Positions 53,244 to 63,278 of a DNA stretch of 64,000 bases are shown in pieces. This DNA is from CBDCEG01 sp965215775 (GTDB lineage: Bacteria; Pseudomonadota; Gammaproteobacteria; Cardiobacteriales; Ostreibacteriaceae). Every line of letters begins with the position of its first letter. Position 1 is the first letter of the stretch. The translations under genes and the position numbers were made by a program. Location: assembly GCA_965215775.1 (NCBI GenBank), contig CBDCEG010000009.1, positions 62,001 to 126,000 on the forward strand, given 5' to 3'. Under the pieces are notes generated by a model. That model saw nothing but the letters and a program-made list of their open reading frames with translations, had not been told where the DNA came from and made no database searches.

Positions 53244-55226
53244 TCATAAAATATTATCTCTAATTATTTTTATCTTATCTCTTATTTCTACAGCCTTTTC
53301 AAACTCCAGATTATCGGCAAAGCCTTTCATAGCTTTCTCCAAGCTCTCTATTTCAGCGATTGCTTCATTAAATTCCATTTTTATTATAGTCTTAGTTTTT
53401 TTCTTAAGAAGCTTCAAATCTGCTTTTCCACCCACAAAACCGTCTCCTAAATCTTTGATTATGCTTTTTGGAGTTATATTATTTAGTTTATTGTATTCTA
53501 TTTGCAGTTGACGGCGATTATTTGTTTCTGAGATTGCTTTTTTCATAGACTTTGTCATTTTATCAGCATATAAGATTGCCCTTCCATTCAAATGTCTAGC
53601 AGCCCTTCCTATCGTTTGAATAAGTGCTTTTTCTCCCCTTAGAAAACCCTCTTTATCCGCATCAAGTATTGCAACCAAAGAAACCTCAGGCATATCAAGT
53701 CCTTCTCGCAAAAGGTTTATTCCAACTAAAACATCAAAAACCCCTTTTCGTAAATCCGCAATAATTTCTGTCCTTTCAACAGTGTCAATTCCACTATGCA
53801 TATAACGAACACGAATATTATGTTCATCTAAATATTCCGTTAAATTCTCAGACATTTTTTTGGTTAAAGTTGTAACCAAAACTCGCTCACCTCTTTTAAC
53901 AATCACGCCAATTTGTGAGATTAAATCATCAACTTGGTTAGTTGCAGGCAGAACTTCAATAATTGGATCAAGCAAACCTGTTGGGCGAACAATTTGTCTG
54001 GCAATATTATCAGAATGTTCTAGCTCATAATCTCCAGGGGTTGCTGAAACATATATAGTTTGCGGAGAAATAGCATCAAATTCTTCAAATTTGAGTGGTC
54101 TATTATCTAAAGCAGAAGGCAATCTAAATCCATAATTAACAAGAGTTTCTTTGCGTGATCTATCGCCACGATACATTCCATTTAATTGTCCAATAGTCAC
54201 ATGACTTTCATCTATAAATAACAAAGCGTTTTTCGGCAAATAATCATACAGCGTTGGAGGTGCTTGCCCCTCACCACGCCCAGATAAATACCTAGAATAG
54301 TTTTCAATTCCACTGCAATAACCAAGCTCAATCATCATTTCTAAATCAAACATAGTTCTTTGTTGCAAGCGTTGTGCTTCAACAAGTTTATTTTCACTTT
54401 CTAAATATTTCAACCTATCTTTTAGCTCTAGTTTGATTTTATCAATAGAACCTAAAATAATTTCTTTTGGAGTTGCATAATGGGTTTTGGGGTAAATTGT
54501 TACTCTATCAAGTTTTTGCAAATATTCTCCTGTCAATGGGTCAAAATAACGAATAGATTCAATTTCATCATCAAAAAGCTCCACTCTAATTGCCTCCCAT
54601 TCTGACTCAGCAGGACGAATATCAATAACATCTCCACGAACTCTAAAGTTACCTCTTCCAAGCTCAATTTCATTTCTTTTATATTGCAATTCTGCAAGTT
54701 TCAAAAGCAATTGTTTTCTATCAATAATATCTCCTTCAACCAAATGAATTATCATTTTAAGATAAGATTTTGGATCACCAAGACCATAAATACAAGAAAC
54801 TGAAGAAACTATAATTGTATCTGCTCGCTCTAAAATAGCTTTGGTTGCAGACAATCGCATTTGCTCAATATGTTCATTAATTGACGCATCCTTTTCAATA
54901 AAAGTATCTGAAGATGGAACATAAGCTTCTGGTTGATAATAATCATAATATGAAACAAAATACTCTACTGAATTTTCAGGGAAAAATGATTTCATTTCAG
55001 AATAAAGTTGTGCCGCTAAGATTTTATTTTGTGCAAGAATTAAAGCAGGACGATTAGTTTTAGCAATAACACTTGCCATAGTAAATGTTTTTCCAGAACC
55101 TGTAACACCAAGCAAGGTTTGTTTAGCCAAACCATTTTCCAAACCATCAAGCAAAGAACTTATAGCCTCTGGCTGATCACCCGCTGGCTGGTATTTTGTA
55201 TATAATTTAAATTCTTTTTTTTGCAT
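53244..55226 (-). CDS. uvrB: excinuclease ABC subunit B
   Basis: The 660-residue helicase-like protein has Walker A GVTGSGKT at about 40-47, the beta-hairpin [12 protein letters not shown] used to open DNA, DEAD-type box IDESHVT and motif [11 protein letters not shown]. The C-terminal UVR motif (about 625-660) binds UvrC. Length is normal. It acts in nucleotide excision repair with UvrA and UvrC, which lie outside the window. Confidence 0.97.
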   Translation of the reverse strand: MQKKEFKLYTKYQPAGDQPEAISSLLDGLENGLAKQTLLGVTGSGKTFTMASVIAKTNRPALILAQNKILAAQLYSEMKSFFPENSVEYFVSYYDYYQPEAYVPSSDTFIEKDASINEHIEQMRLSATKAILERADTIIVSSVSCIYGLGDPKSYLKMIIHLVEGDIIDRKQLLLKLAELQYKRNEIELGRGNFRVRGDVIDIRPAESEWEAIRVELFDDEIESIRYFDPLTGEYLQKLDRVTIYPKTHYATPKEIILGSIDKIKLELKDRLKYLESENKLVEAQRLQQRTMFDLEMMIELGYCSGIENYSRYLSGRGEGQAPPTLYDYLPKNALLFIDESHVTIGQLNGMYRGDRSRKETLVNYGFRLPSALDNRPLKFEEFDAISPQTIYVSATPGDYELEHSDNIARQIVRPTGLLDPIIEVLPATNQVDDLISQIGVIVKRGERVLVTTLTKKMSENLTEYLDEHNIRVRYMHSGIDTVERTEIIADLRKGVFDVLVGINLLREGLDMPEVSLVAILDADKEGFLRGEKALIQTIGRAARHLNGRAILYADKMTKSMKKAISETNNRRQLQIEYNKLNNITPKSIIKDLGDGFVGGKADLKLLKKKTKTIIKMEFNEAIAEIESLEKAMKGFADNLEFEKAVEIRDKIKIIRDNIL

Positions 55227-55376
55227 GATTTTTTGTTTCTGAATTATTTAAGCATTAAGCTAATTATAAAAAGTTATAATTTATTAATTAGCATATTTAT
55301 CCAAAAAATTTTAGTTTATTATTACCTTTTAGAAGCAGAATGCCTTTAGCTTGGTTTTATTAATCAAATCTAAAAA

Positions 55377-56081
55377 CTAATCTTCTATAAAAGAAAGATC
55401 CATAAAATATTTTTCTGGATTATTTTTGTCAATATATACAGTTATTAAGTTATCACCAATATGCTCTGTTGGGTCAATTGAGAATATTCTATCACTTTTA
55501 AGTATTTGTGTTTTTGAAGTTGATGGATTTATCCACTCTGCAAAAACTTGATAAGCATAAATTCCATCATATTTGCTAAGGTTTTTTATTTCTGAAACTT
55601 TAACGCTTATTTTACGCCCTTTAGCTTTTAAAGAGTTATTTTTAATACCTTTTATTTTCAGAAGAATTATCCAGGGAACGCTTAATAAAAATAAAACTCC
55701 ACCCAAAATACCCAAAATCAAAGCTCCACCCCATAGACTAAAAAAACCTTTGATTTTTGCTTTATTAGGGTTTGATGGTTTGTATAAAACTGTTATCTCT
55801 TCGCCAACTGAATAGCTTGGTGGATTAGATGATGCATTTGATTGAAACTTAATTTCTTGCTCTCCAGCTCTAAACGCAACAACTGGAGCATAAGTATAAC
55901 TTGAATCAGAGCTAGATTCAGACCTAACTAATTCAACTACAGTTCCTTTTACTTCAATTGCTGTTTTTAGATAAGAATAACTATCTTTTGCAATATAAAA
56001 TGTTCCAACTAACATTGCTATTGATAAAAGACCTATTAATATAGCTACCAATCCTGATTTATCTTTCTTTGTTTTTTTCAT
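55377..56081 (-). CDS. DUF3592-family membrane protein
   Basis: The 234-residue protein has a span at about 12-30 and another at about 120-142. Between and after them are two related beta-rich segments (IEVKGTVVELVRSES and on, and VKVSEIKNL and on), each ending with a V-Y-x-x-P/N-x-x-P-like motif (VLYKPSNPNKAKI and VYIDKNNPEKYF). This is the DUF3592 pattern. The function is not known. The gene stands alone between uvrB and the GFA-family gene. Confidence 0.7.
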   Translation of the reverse strand: MKKTKKDKSGLVAILIGLLSIAMLVGTFYIAKDSYSYLKTAIEVKGTVVELVRSESSSDSSYTYAPVVAFRAGEQEIKFQSNASSNPPSYSVGEEITVLYKPSNPNKAKIKGFFSLWGGALILGILGGVLFLLSVPWIILLKIKGIKNNSLKAKGRKISVKVSEIKNLSKYDGIYAYQVFAEWINPSTSKTQILKSDRIFSIDPTEHIGDNLITVYIDKNNPEKYFMDLSFIED

Positions 56082-56165
56082 AATTTTTCTCCTTTTTTGA
56101 TATTTTATTTATGATTTTTGTAACTTTTATAACTTTTGTAAAGACTTAATAAGTGAAGTTATAGT

Positions 56166-56576
56166 TTATTTTGCAAAGTAATCCATTATTTCAGCTGTTG
56201 TCATTTCCTTAGTTTTATTAGAAAAACAGTAATAACTAGGTCGCATATCACTAAAATATTGCATATCCATTTCAAGACCTTTTAGATTTGGGAATAAGCC
56301 AACAGGCATATTATATTCGGCTGTCTCTTTAAACTTGTAAAACAAATGCGTTCCGCATTCAGTGCAAAATCCTCGTGATGCCCAAGATGAAGATTTGTAT
56401 AATTTAACTTTATCATCACTTTCAATTTTAACTTTTTTTCCACATTGAACTGCAAAAAAAGGTGCTCCACCCCAACTACGACAAGAGTTGCAGTGGCAAA
56501 CTGTAAATTTAGGATTTATCTTTTCTACGGTAATTTTTACAGCACCACAAAGACAGCTTGTTTTAATATTAGACAT
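56166..56576 (-). CDS. GFA/CENP-V-type zinc protein
   Basis: The 136-residue protein has the zinc ligands of the GFA family: CLCGAVKI, then [11 protein letters not shown], and the later [13 protein letters not shown]. Some members act on glutathione adducts, but many are of unknown function, so I do not claim formaldehyde detoxification. The chosen ATG (56576) overlaps the last eight bases of ychF, so it is probably translated by coupling. An in-frame upstream ATG at 56606 lies inside ychF and is less likely. Confidence 0.75.
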   Translation of the reverse strand: MSNIKTSCLCGAVKITVEKINPKFTVCHCNSCRSWGGAPFFAVQCGKKVKIESDDKVKLYKSSSWASRGFCTECGTHLFYKFKETAEYNMPVGLFPNLKGLEMDMQYFSDMRPSYYCFSNKTKEMTTAEIMDYFAK

Positions 56577-57660
56577 TAAACAAAAAGTGGATAACATCAC
56601 CTTCACTCAAAAGGTAAGTTTTACCTTCTTGTCGCCATTTACCAGCTTCTTTTGCACCTTGCTCGCCTTTAAACTGAATAAAGTCTTCATAAGCAATAAC
56701 TTCTGCACGAATAAATCCGCGTTCAAAGTCTCCATGAATTACACCTGCAGCCTTTGGTGCAGTGCAGTTTTGGTGAACTGTCCAAGCACGAACTTCTTTA
56801 ACGCCTGCTGTGAAATAAGTTCCTAAACCTAGTAAATCATAACCTGCCCTAATTAATCTATTTAAGCCTGGTTCTTTTAATCCATATTCTGCTAAAAACT
56901 CATTTCTCTCATCATCATCAAGCAAAGATAATTCAGCCTCAATTGAAGCACAAACAGGGACTACAACTGCATTTTCAGTTTTTGCGTATTCTACTAATTT
57001 ATCTAAATAAGGGTTGTTTTCAAATCCATCTTCTGCCACATTTGCGATAAACATAACAGGTTTGTCAGTTAATAATTGGTATTCTTTAAGATGAACCTTT
57101 TCATCATCTGTTAGTTCCAAGCTTCTTGCTGATTTGCCTTCACCCAAGTGTGCGTTTAGTTTGTCAATTGTTGCAATAATTGCAATTGCTTCTTTATTGC
57201 CTGTTCTTGCCATTTTCTGGTAGCGAAGCGTTGCTTTTTCCATCATTGTCATATCCGCCAAAACAAGTTCTGTATCAATAACTTCAACATCCCCAAGTGG
57301 GTCAATTTTATTATTTACATGAATAATATCATCATCTTCAAAACAACGAACAACATGAGCTATTGCGTCTGTTTCACGAATATTTGCTAGAAATTTATTA
57401 CCTAAACCCTCTCCTTTTGAAGCACCCTCAACTAATCCAGCAATATCTACAAATTCAATTGTTGTTGGTAAAACTCTTTCTGGATTAACGATTTTAGATA
57501 GTTCATCTAACCTTGGATCTGGAACTGGAACAATTCCAACATTCGGCTCTATTGTGCAAAATGGATAATTTTGAGCATCAATAGCTGCTTTAGTTAAAGC
57601 GTTAAATAAAGTTGATTTCCCAACATTTGGTAGTCCTACAATTCCACAATTAAATCCCAT
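56569..57660 (-). CDS. ychF: redox-regulated ATPase YchF
   Basis: The 363-residue Obg-family protein has the P-loop GLPNVGKST at about 9-17, G3 DIAGL and the NVAED variant of the G4 motif that favours ATP in YchF. The C-terminal TGS-like domain includes [16 protein letters not shown]. The coiled-coil arm lies between. It is linked to ribosome function and oxidative stress in E. coli. The gene usually follows pth, which is not present here. Confidence 0.95.
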   Translation of the reverse strand: MGFNCGIVGLPNVGKSTLFNALTKAAIDAQNYPFCTIEPNVGIVPVPDPRLDELSKIVNPERVLPTTIEFVDIAGLVEGASKGEGLGNKFLANIRETDAIAHVVRCFEDDDIIHVNNKIDPLGDVEVIDTELVLADMTMMEKATLRYQKMARTGNKEAIAIIATIDKLNAHLGEGKSARSLELTDDEKVHLKEYQLLTDKPVMFIANVAEDGFENNPYLDKLVEYAKTENAVVVPVCASIEAELSLLDDDERNEFLAEYGLKEPGLNRLIRAGYDLLGLGTYFTAGVKEVRAWTVHQNCTAPKAAGVIHGDFERGFIRAEVIAYEDFIQFKGEQGAKEAGKWRQEGKTYLLSEGDVIHFLFNV

Positions 57661-57770
57661 ATTATTCTCTTTTGTAATTAGTTAATGATTAATCTGATGA
57701 TTTTAACATTAATAAAACTAACAATCATCTATAAATTATCTTTAGATAATTTGCACAAATTAAAGGGATT

Positions 57771-58064
57771 TTACTTACAAAATTCTTGTTCTAAAATTTT
57801 GATTATTTTCTTAATACTTTTATTTTTAATAAAATAAAGTTTAGTTGTTCCTTTTTGCTCAAAATCTAAAATCTGTTCATTTTTCATAACTGATAAATGT
57901 TGTGATAATGCTGGTTGGGATATATTTAAGTGTTCTAAAACTTGGGTTACACTTTTTTTATCTTCTTTTAAAATACATAAAATTGACAATCTATTTTGAT
58001 TTGCAACTGCTTTCAGTAGGTTGCTTGCTTGAATTATATTTTCTGAAAGTTCTATTTTTTCCAT
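57771..58064 (-). CDS. ArsR-family regulator of BigR/SqrR type (dithiol persulfide-sensor pattern)
   Basis: From the ATG at 58064 the protein is 97 residues. It is a winged-helix ArsR protein, with the recognition helix in NISQPALSQHLSVM. Two cysteines match the sensing pair of BigR/SqrR: Cys30 in RLSILCIL and Cys96 at the end in EFCK, with no arsenic-type CxC motif. In those regulators the pair forms a persulfide link under reactive sulfur and releases DNA. A longer start at 58112 is possible, but its first 16 residues have no support in the family. The divergent gene set and the palindromes at 58130 and 61096 fit such a role. Confidence 0.75.
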   Translation of the reverse strand: MEKIELSENIIQASNLLKAVANQNRLSILCILKEDKKSVTQVLEHLNISQPALSQHLSVMKNEQILDFEQKGTTKLYFIKNKSIKKIIKILEQEFCK

Positions 58065-58129
58065 AGTTCTATTTTTTTTGTTTTTATTAAAAATAAGTAT
58101 TGATTCTAACATAAATTTGAATATACTTC

Positions 58130-58151
58130 TATATAAGAAAACACTTATATA
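58130..58151. promoter_or_regulatory. putative operator 1 of the ArsR-type regulator
   Basis: A 22-bp inverted repeat with perfect 8-bp arms TATATAAG and CTTATATA lies in the divergent gap between the regulator and the flavin oxidoreductase. It shares the core ATAAG-A-ACTTATA arrangement, at equal spacing, with the site at 61096-61117. ArsR-family operators are usually AT-rich palindromes of about this size. Confidence 0.65.
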
Positions 58152-58167
58152 AAAAATGGAGAATAAA

Positions 58168-59586
58168 ATGAGTAAGAATTTTGACTTTGATTTAATCTGT
58201 ATTGGACTTGGTCCTGCAGGAATGGCTGTTTCTATAATGGGTTCTGAAATGGGCTTGAAAGTTTGTGGAATTGAAAAAAACAGTATTGGTGGCGAATGTA
58301 TGAATGTTGGCTGTATTCCAAGTAAATCTTTACTAAGGGTTGCTAAATTAAAATATGGTCTTTCAAAACTTAAAGAAATGGGATTAGTTGATGATGATTC
58401 TGTAAATATAAAATCACCTTTTTCTAAAATTGATGAATATATTCGTTATATTGGAGATAGTAAAACTCTTGGAATGTTTGAAAAAGTAGATTTGGTTTTG
58501 AAAGAAGGAAGTGCAAGTTTTGTAAATCAAAATACTGTTAAAGTTGGCGATAAAACAATTACTGCCAAAAAAATATTTATCGCAACAGGAACTAGCCCAA
58601 TGATTCCTCCAATATCTGGAATCAAAGAAGTTGAAGTTCTAACTAATGATAATATTTTTGACCTAAAAGAAATCCCAAAAAGCATGACTATTATTGGTGG
58701 TGGTGCGATTGGTTGTGAAATGGCACAAGCTTTTGCAAGACTAGGAACTAAATGTAGTATTGTGCAAATGGATGAATTTTTAGTTCCAGTTGGCGATAAA
58801 GAAGCAGGTATATTAATTGAGGAAAAATTTAAAAAAGAAGGTATTACAGTTCATAATTCACAAAAAATAATTTCAATAAATAATGTTAATGGAAGTGTTT
58901 GTTTGAAAACAGAAAGTGGTCTTGAAATAACTTCTGAAAAATTACTAATGGCAGCTGGTAGAAAAATAAACTTAGAACCATTAAAACTTGAAAATGCAAA
59001 TATAGAAAATGATGGCAGAAAAATACCCGTTGATAACAAACAAAGAACTAACATTAAAAATATTTATGCCGTTGGGGATTGCACAGGTGGAATTATGCTT
59101 TCTCACGCTGCAATGCACCAAGGAATGTTTGCTATAATGAACGCGGTCAGCCCGTTTAGTATGTTTAAGTTTACTAAATATGTTATTCCTTGGACTGTTT
59201 TTACCGAACCACAAATTTCACATGTTGGAATGACTGATAAACAACTAGATGAAAAGGGAGTAAAATACCAAACTCACACCATTAAATATGAAGATTATGG
59301 CGCTGCAATTGCAGAAAATATAACTGATGGATTTATAAAAGTTTACTCTAGCTCACTTGGAAAAGTTTATGGAGCAAGCATTGTTGGCGAAGGCTCTGGA
59401 GAGATGATAAATGAATGGGCGTTAATTATTCAAAATAAAATACGCTTACATAAAGTTATGTTTTTGGCTCACTCATTCCCAACTATGGGCTTTTTATCTA
59501 AGCGAATCTCAGAGATTTGGATGATGAAAAAAATGAAAAGTAAAAAAGTGCAAACTATTTGCAAACTATTTTTTAGAAAATTTTAA
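58168..59586 (+). CDS. dihydrolipoamide-dehydrogenase-like flavin disulfide oxidoreductase
   Basis: The 472-residue protein has an FAD-binding GLGPAGMAVSI start, the redox disulfide in GGECMNVGCIPSK, an NAD(P) motif IIGGGAIGCEMAQAF and the second FAD motif IYAVGDCTGG. The C-terminal active site reads AHSFPTMGF, like MerA/TMEM64-linked relatives rather than the HAHPT of true dihydrolipoamide dehydrogenases. No lipoyl or E2 genes are near. It probably reduces a small disulfide, persulfide or similar substrate. The ATG at 58168 is chosen for the GGAG spacing; an in-frame ATG lies 12 bases before it. Confidence 0.8.
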   Translation: MSKNFDFDLICIGLGPAGMAVSIMGSEMGLKVCGIEKNSIGGECMNVGCIPSKSLLRVAKLKYGLSKLKEMGLVDDDSVNIKSPFSKIDEYIRYIGDSKTLGMFEKVDLVLKEGSASFVNQNTVKVGDKTITAKKIFIATGTSPMIPPISGIKEVEVLTNDNIFDLKEIPKSMTIIGGGAIGCEMAQAFARLGTKCSIVQMDEFLVPVGDKEAGILIEEKFKKEGITVHNSQKIISINNVNGSVCLKTESGLEITSEKLLMAAGRKINLEPLKLENANIENDGRKIPVDNKQRTNIKNIYAVGDCTGGIMLSHAAMHQGMFAIMNAVSPFSMFKFTKYVIPWTVFTEPQISHVGMTDKQLDEKGVKYQTHTIKYEDYGAAIAENITDGFIKVYSSSLGKVYGASIVGEGSGEMINEWALIIQNKIRLHKVMFLAHSFPTMGFLSKRISEIWMMKKMKSKKVQTICKLFFRKF

Positions 59587-59607
59587 CAATATTAAAAGGA
59601 GAAAACT

Positions 59608-60000
59608 ATGACTTACGCATTATCAGCAAGTTTAAATAAACCAATAAATGAAGCTATTGAAACCTTAAAAGAAATATGTATGAAACATAAACTAGGTATT
59701 AATAGTGAAATTGACGCTCAAGCAACTATCAAAAATAAAATAGGGGCAGATATTATGCCTTATAAAATTTTAGGCGCTTGTAACCCAACTTTGGCTAAAG
59801 ATATTATTGAAGCTGAGCCAAAAGCTGGTGCTTTATTGCCTTGCACAATTGCAGTTTATGAGAAAAATAATAAAACTTTTTTTGAGTTTATGAACCCAAT
59901 TGTCGTCCTAACTTTAGATGAAAATGAAATTGTTAGAAAAGTAGCAAAACAAGCAAAAGAGCATATTGATGCAGTTATTAATGATTTGAATAATCTTTAG
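59608..60000 (+). CDS. DUF302-family protein
   Basis: The 130-residue protein matches the DUF302 fold: an N-terminal strand and helix, LSASLNKPINEAIETLKE, then YKILGACNPTLAKDIIEAEP with the typical GACNP motif, and GALLPCTIAVYEK. The fold is said to bind small ligands, but no function is settled. A GGAG site is present and it follows the oxidoreductase by 21 bases, so it belongs to the same unit. Confidence 0.85.
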   Translation: MTYALSASLNKPINEAIETLKEICMKHKLGINSEIDAQATIKNKIGADIMPYKILGACNPTLAKDIIEAEPKAGALLPCTIAVYEKNNKTFFEFMNPIVVLTLDENEIVRKVAKQAKEHIDAVINDLNNL

Positions 60001-60074
60001 CTTCTGCTTTGATTTTAATATAATTTAACCTATCTTTTAAAATAAACTTTTAAAACATCAACCCTAAAAATATA

Positions 60075-61031
60075 ATGAAATATCTAAAATTTTTGCAACA
60101 GAACTTAGTTTATGTAATTCCAGTAGTTATATTATTTGGGATTGTTTTTGGTTACTATTTTGAAACAGACTTTTTGAAAAAAGCAATTTTGCCAATCACA
60201 TTTGTAATGATTTATCCACAGATGGTAAATTTGAATATAAATAAATTAGTTGAACGAGCCAATTTTAAGTTAAAACTAGTTTCACTTATTTTGAATTTTT
60301 TATTACTTCCTGCACTCGCTTTTGGATTAGGAAAAGTATTTTTCGCAAACTCTCCAATGGATGCAGTTGGTTTATTTATTATGGCGTTACTACCTACAGG
60401 AAGTATGACAATTGCTTTCACAGGAATGACCAAAGGAAATCTGCCAGCAGCAATTAGAATATCTATATTTAGTTTATTACTTGCTGCATTTTTAGCACCA
60501 ATATATTTAGTTTATTTTATGGGTGAATCTATTGAAATAAACTTTTGGATGGTTACTAAGAAAATTTTATTAGTAATTGTTGCCCCTTTGATTTTTGGTG
60601 CAATAACAAGGTATTTTGTTATCAAAAAAATTGGTGAAAAAGACTACAAAGAAAAATTTGGGCAAAAAATAGGTTTGTTTTCTTCATTAGGTGTTGTAGC
60701 TATGATATTTTCATCAATCGCTATGAAAGCTAATTATATTGTTGAAAATCCATTAAAAATAGTTACTTATCTTTTACCACTATTTATTTTTTATATAGTT
60801 GCTTTTACTATCAGCACAATAGTTGGTAAAAAACTTTTTTCAAAAGCTGATACTTTGGCACTTGTTTTTGGAACTTCTTTAAGACATTTGGCAATCGCTT
60901 TGGCAGTTGCTGTAACATCTTTTGGAGAAAAAGGTTTTGAAATTGCTCTTATAATCTCCATTGCCTTTGTTTTCCAAATCAAAATAGGCGCTTGGTATGT
61001 TAAGCTAGCTGATAAAATCCTAAAGAAATAA
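60075..61031 (+). CDS. BASS/ACR3-related transporter
   Basis: The 318-residue protein has about ten spans and belongs to the bile-acid:sodium symporter superfamily, near the arsenite-efflux and related members (LPTGSMTIAFTGMTKGNLPAA and the later FGTSLRHLAIALAVA). The substrate cannot be read. In this operon a sulfur oxyanion or an organic acid is as likely as arsenite, and no arsC-like gene is near. It follows the DUF302 gene after 74 bases. Confidence 0.75.
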   Translation: MKYLKFLQQNLVYVIPVVILFGIVFGYYFETDFLKKAILPITFVMIYPQMVNLNINKLVERANFKLKLVSLILNFLLLPALAFGLGKVFFANSPMDAVGLFIMALLPTGSMTIAFTGMTKGNLPAAIRISIFSLLLAAFLAPIYLVYFMGESIEINFWMVTKKILLVIVAPLIFGAITRYFVIKKIGEKDYKEKFGQKIGLFSSLGVVAMIFSSIAMKANYIVENPLKIVTYLLPLFIFYIVAFTISTIVGKKLFSKADTLALVFGTSLRHLAIALAVAVTSFGEKGFEIALIISIAFVFQIKIGAWYVKLADKILKK

Positions 61032-61095
61032 TCTAAAAATTAAATGGTAAGCTAAAGAATTTAACTTGCTTTAAATTAAATATTTAATAAAATCT

Positions 61096-61117
61096 TTTAT
61101 AAGTATTTACTTATAAA
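61096..61117. promoter_or_regulatory. putative operator 2 of the ArsR-type regulator
   Basis: Perfect 10-bp arms TTTATAAGTA and TACTTATAAA are separated by two T. The site lies 27 bases before the AhpD-like start. It has the same 22-bp length and half-site spacing as the site at 58130-58151, so the two could bind the same dimer. Confidence 0.65.
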
Positions 61118-61144
61118 TCAAATAACAAATAAATGGAGAATAAA

Positions 61145-61489
61145 ATGAGTAAAAATTATGATGAAATAACGAGTAGAATTTCTAAAAATGTACAAAATCT
61201 TAGTAAAGGAATTCCAGAAACTTTAAAAGGTTTTTATGCAATGTCAAAAGCTGCAACAGATGATGGTGCTTTGGATAAAAAGACAAAAGAATTTATTGCT
61301 CTTGCAATTGGAGTTTCTACTCGCTGTGATGGGTGCATTGGCTTTCATACCAAAGCTCTTGCCAAATTAGGTGCAACCAAAGAAGAAGTTGAAGAAGTTC
61401 TAGGAATGGCAGTTTATATGGGTGGTGGTCCATCTTTAATGTATGCATCTGATGCAATTGCAGCATTTGATGATTGTTTGAAAAAATAA
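61145..61489 (+). CDS. AhpD-like carboxymuconolactone-decarboxylase-family protein
   Basis: The 114-residue protein has the AhpD-type redox centre CDGC at residues 61-64 with His68 (CDGCIGFH), in a helical CMD fold. Such proteins are peroxidase-linked disulfide reductants. The start at 61145 is chosen for the GGAG spacing. The leader sequence is nearly identical to that of the oxidoreductase at 58168 (ATGGAGAATAAAATGAGTAA), which shows that a promoter-leader segment was duplicated between the two units. Confidence 0.85.
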   Translation: MSKNYDEITSRISKNVQNLSKGIPETLKGFYAMSKAATDDGALDKKTKEFIALAIGVSTRCDGCIGFHTKALAKLGATKEEVEEVLGMAVYMGGGPSLMYASDAIAAFDDCLKK

Positions 61490-61550
61490 CTCAAACTAAA
61501 TTTTTATAGAAAAGCTTATTAATATTAATAAAATACAAATAGAGGAAAAT

Positions 61551-61766
61551 ATGGAAAAAGAAACAATAAAAAAAGTTCCCCGTTCACTTATGCGACAAGT
61601 TCAATTTATCACTGGTGGTTTCATTTTACTAGGTTCTCTTTTAACCCACTACAATCCTAATTTTATTTGGGTTCCAATTATTATTGGTGCTGGTTTATTT
61701 ACAGCGGGAATAACTGGTTTTTGTGGTTTATCGAAAGTCTTGGAAAGAATGCCTTGGAATAAATAA
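61551..61766 (+). CDS. DUF2892 (YgaP-type) small membrane protein
   Basis: The 71-residue protein has two spans (about 18-33 and 41-57), with TGFCGLSKVLERMPW at the end. This is the DUF2892 pattern, also found as the membrane part of the rhodanese YgaP. DUF2892 genes are common in BigR-controlled sulfur operons, which supports the assignment of this cluster. AGAGGAAAAT precedes the ATG. The rhodanese domain is absent. Confidence 0.8.
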   Translation: MEKETIKKVPRSLMRQVQFITGGFILLGSLLTHYNPNFIWVPIIIGAGLFTAGITGFCGLSKVLERMPWNK

Positions 61767-61849
61767 AAGCAGTTAATTTATGGATTAATTCATAAGGTTA
61801 ATTCATATATATTTTATTTTTTTTTAAATTAAATATTTTTTTGTGTTTT

Positions 61850-61865
61850 AATACTACTTAGTATT
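61850..61865. promoter_or_regulatory. palindrome upstream of ccoG
   Basis: AATACT and AGTATT are separated by ACTT, 40 bases before the ccoG start. It differs from the two operator palindromes upstream and from an FNR box, so its role, if any, is unknown. Confidence 0.3.
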
Positions 61866-61904
61866 TCAAAAAACTATCAGAAATAAATAAAATGGAACTA
61901 AATA

Positions 61905-63269
61905 ATGGATAAAAATAAATCAACTAAACCTGAACAAACTAGTCTTTATGAAGGAAGAAAGAAAGTATATCCGCGTGAAGTAAAGGGTAAATTCTCTTCT
62001 CTTAAAAATAGATTGTTACTTTTTTTTATGAGTTTGTATTTCCTAACGCCTTGGTTAAATTGGGATAATCATCAAGCTTTTCTTTTTTCTGAAGGTAAGT
62101 TTTACTTATTTAGTTTAGTTATTTGGCCACAGGATTTTTATATTTTAAGTTTATTTTTATTACTTTCTGCATTCACACTATTTTTTATAACTACTTTGTC
62201 TGGACGGGTTTGGTGTGGGTTTGCTTGTCCGCAAACACTTTGGACAGAAGCTTTTGTTTGGATTGAGCGTTTTTGTGAAGGTTCAAGAAGCCAGCAAATG
62301 CGATTAGATAAACAAAAAACAAATTTTGATAAAATTAGAAAAAAAGGGCTGAAATTTTTTCTATGGTTTTTATTCTCAATAATAACTGGGATGACTTTAG
62401 TTGGCTATTTCACACCGATTAGACAGTTACTTATTAATTTCTTTACATTTAATGCAAGTCTTACTGCTTATGGATTTACCTTTTTATTTGCAGCAGTTTT
62501 CTTCTTATTTGCAGGAGTTTTAAAAGAGCAAGTTTGTACAAGTATGTGTCCTTATGGGCGTTTTCAAGGTGCAATGTATGATGAAAATACATTTTTAGTT
62601 ACATATAACCTTGGTCGTGGTGAGCCACGAAGAAAAGCAAAAAAAGGAGAAAATGATGATGGGCATTGTGTTGACTGTAGTTTATGCGTTCAAGTTTGCC
62701 CAACTGGGATAGATATTCGTGATGGAAGTCAATACAAATGCATAGGTTGTTCATATTGTATTGATGCTTGTGATAGCATAATGACAAAATTAAACGCACC
62801 AACTGGTTTGATAAAATATGCTTCAAGCAATAGTATAAAAGGTAAAAATATAAAGCTAATACGCCCAAAATCTATTGGTTATGGTTCATTTATATTACTT
62901 GGTTTTGTAGTTTTATTTTATAAATTAGCAACAATTTCAACAATTGATTTAAATGTCAAACAGGATAGAAATATAGTTGCAAGATACGCAGAAGATGGAA
63001 ATGTAGATAATATCTATAATATCAATATCTTAAATAAAACAAATGACAACCAAGAATACAAAATATATGCTTCGGGAATTGAAGGAATAAAACTTAAATC
63101 AAGAACTTCAATATTTAAAGTTGAAGCAGGTGGAGTTGTTGATAAAACTATCAAATTCTCTGTAAATGATGATAACCTTGAAGCAAACACAACCATAGAG
63201 GTTACGATTGAAAACATAAAAACAGGAGAGAAAGTTACACGAAATGCACCTTTTTCAAAAGTCAAATAG
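61905..63269 (+). CDS. ccoG: cytochrome c oxidase accessory protein CcoG (FixG/RdxA)
   Basis: The 454-residue protein has about five spans, the membrane-side cysteines in VWCGFACPQTLW and CTSMCPYGRFQ, and two ferredoxin-type clusters (CVDCSLCVQVCP and CIGCSYCIDACD). The C-terminal periplasmic Ig-like domain follows a span at about 325-345. CcoG is thought to reduce copper for delivery to the cbb3 oxidase. A GGAACTAAATA stretch lies before the ATG, so the ribosome site is weak. fixH follows after nine bases. Confidence 0.92.
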   Translation: MDKNKSTKPEQTSLYEGRKKVYPREVKGKFSSLKNRLLLFFMSLYFLTPWLNWDNHQAFLFSEGKFYLFSLVIWPQDFYILSLFLLLSAFTLFFITTLSGRVWCGFACPQTLWTEAFVWIERFCEGSRSQQMRLDKQKTNFDKIRKKGLKFFLWFLFSIITGMTLVGYFTPIRQLLINFFTFNASLTAYGFTFLFAAVFFLFAGVLKEQVCTSMCPYGRFQGAMYDENTFLVTYNLGRGEPRRKAKKGENDDGHCVDCSLCVQVCPTGIDIRDGSQYKCIGCSYCIDACDSIMTKLNAPTGLIKYASSNSIKGKNIKLIRPKSIGYGSFILLGFVVLFYKLATISTIDLNVKQDRNIVARYAEDGNVDNIYNINILNKTNDNQEYKIYASGIEGIKLKSRTSIFKVEAGGVVDKTIKFSVNDDNLEANTTIEVTIENIKTGEKVTRNAPFSKVK

Positions 63270-63278
63270 TTTAAAATT

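Noticed and set aside
60075..61031. Arsenic-resistance operon led by the ArsR-family regulator
   Set aside because: There is no arsC or ArsA-like gene and the regulator lacks the CxC metal motif; the sulfur-type reading fits better.
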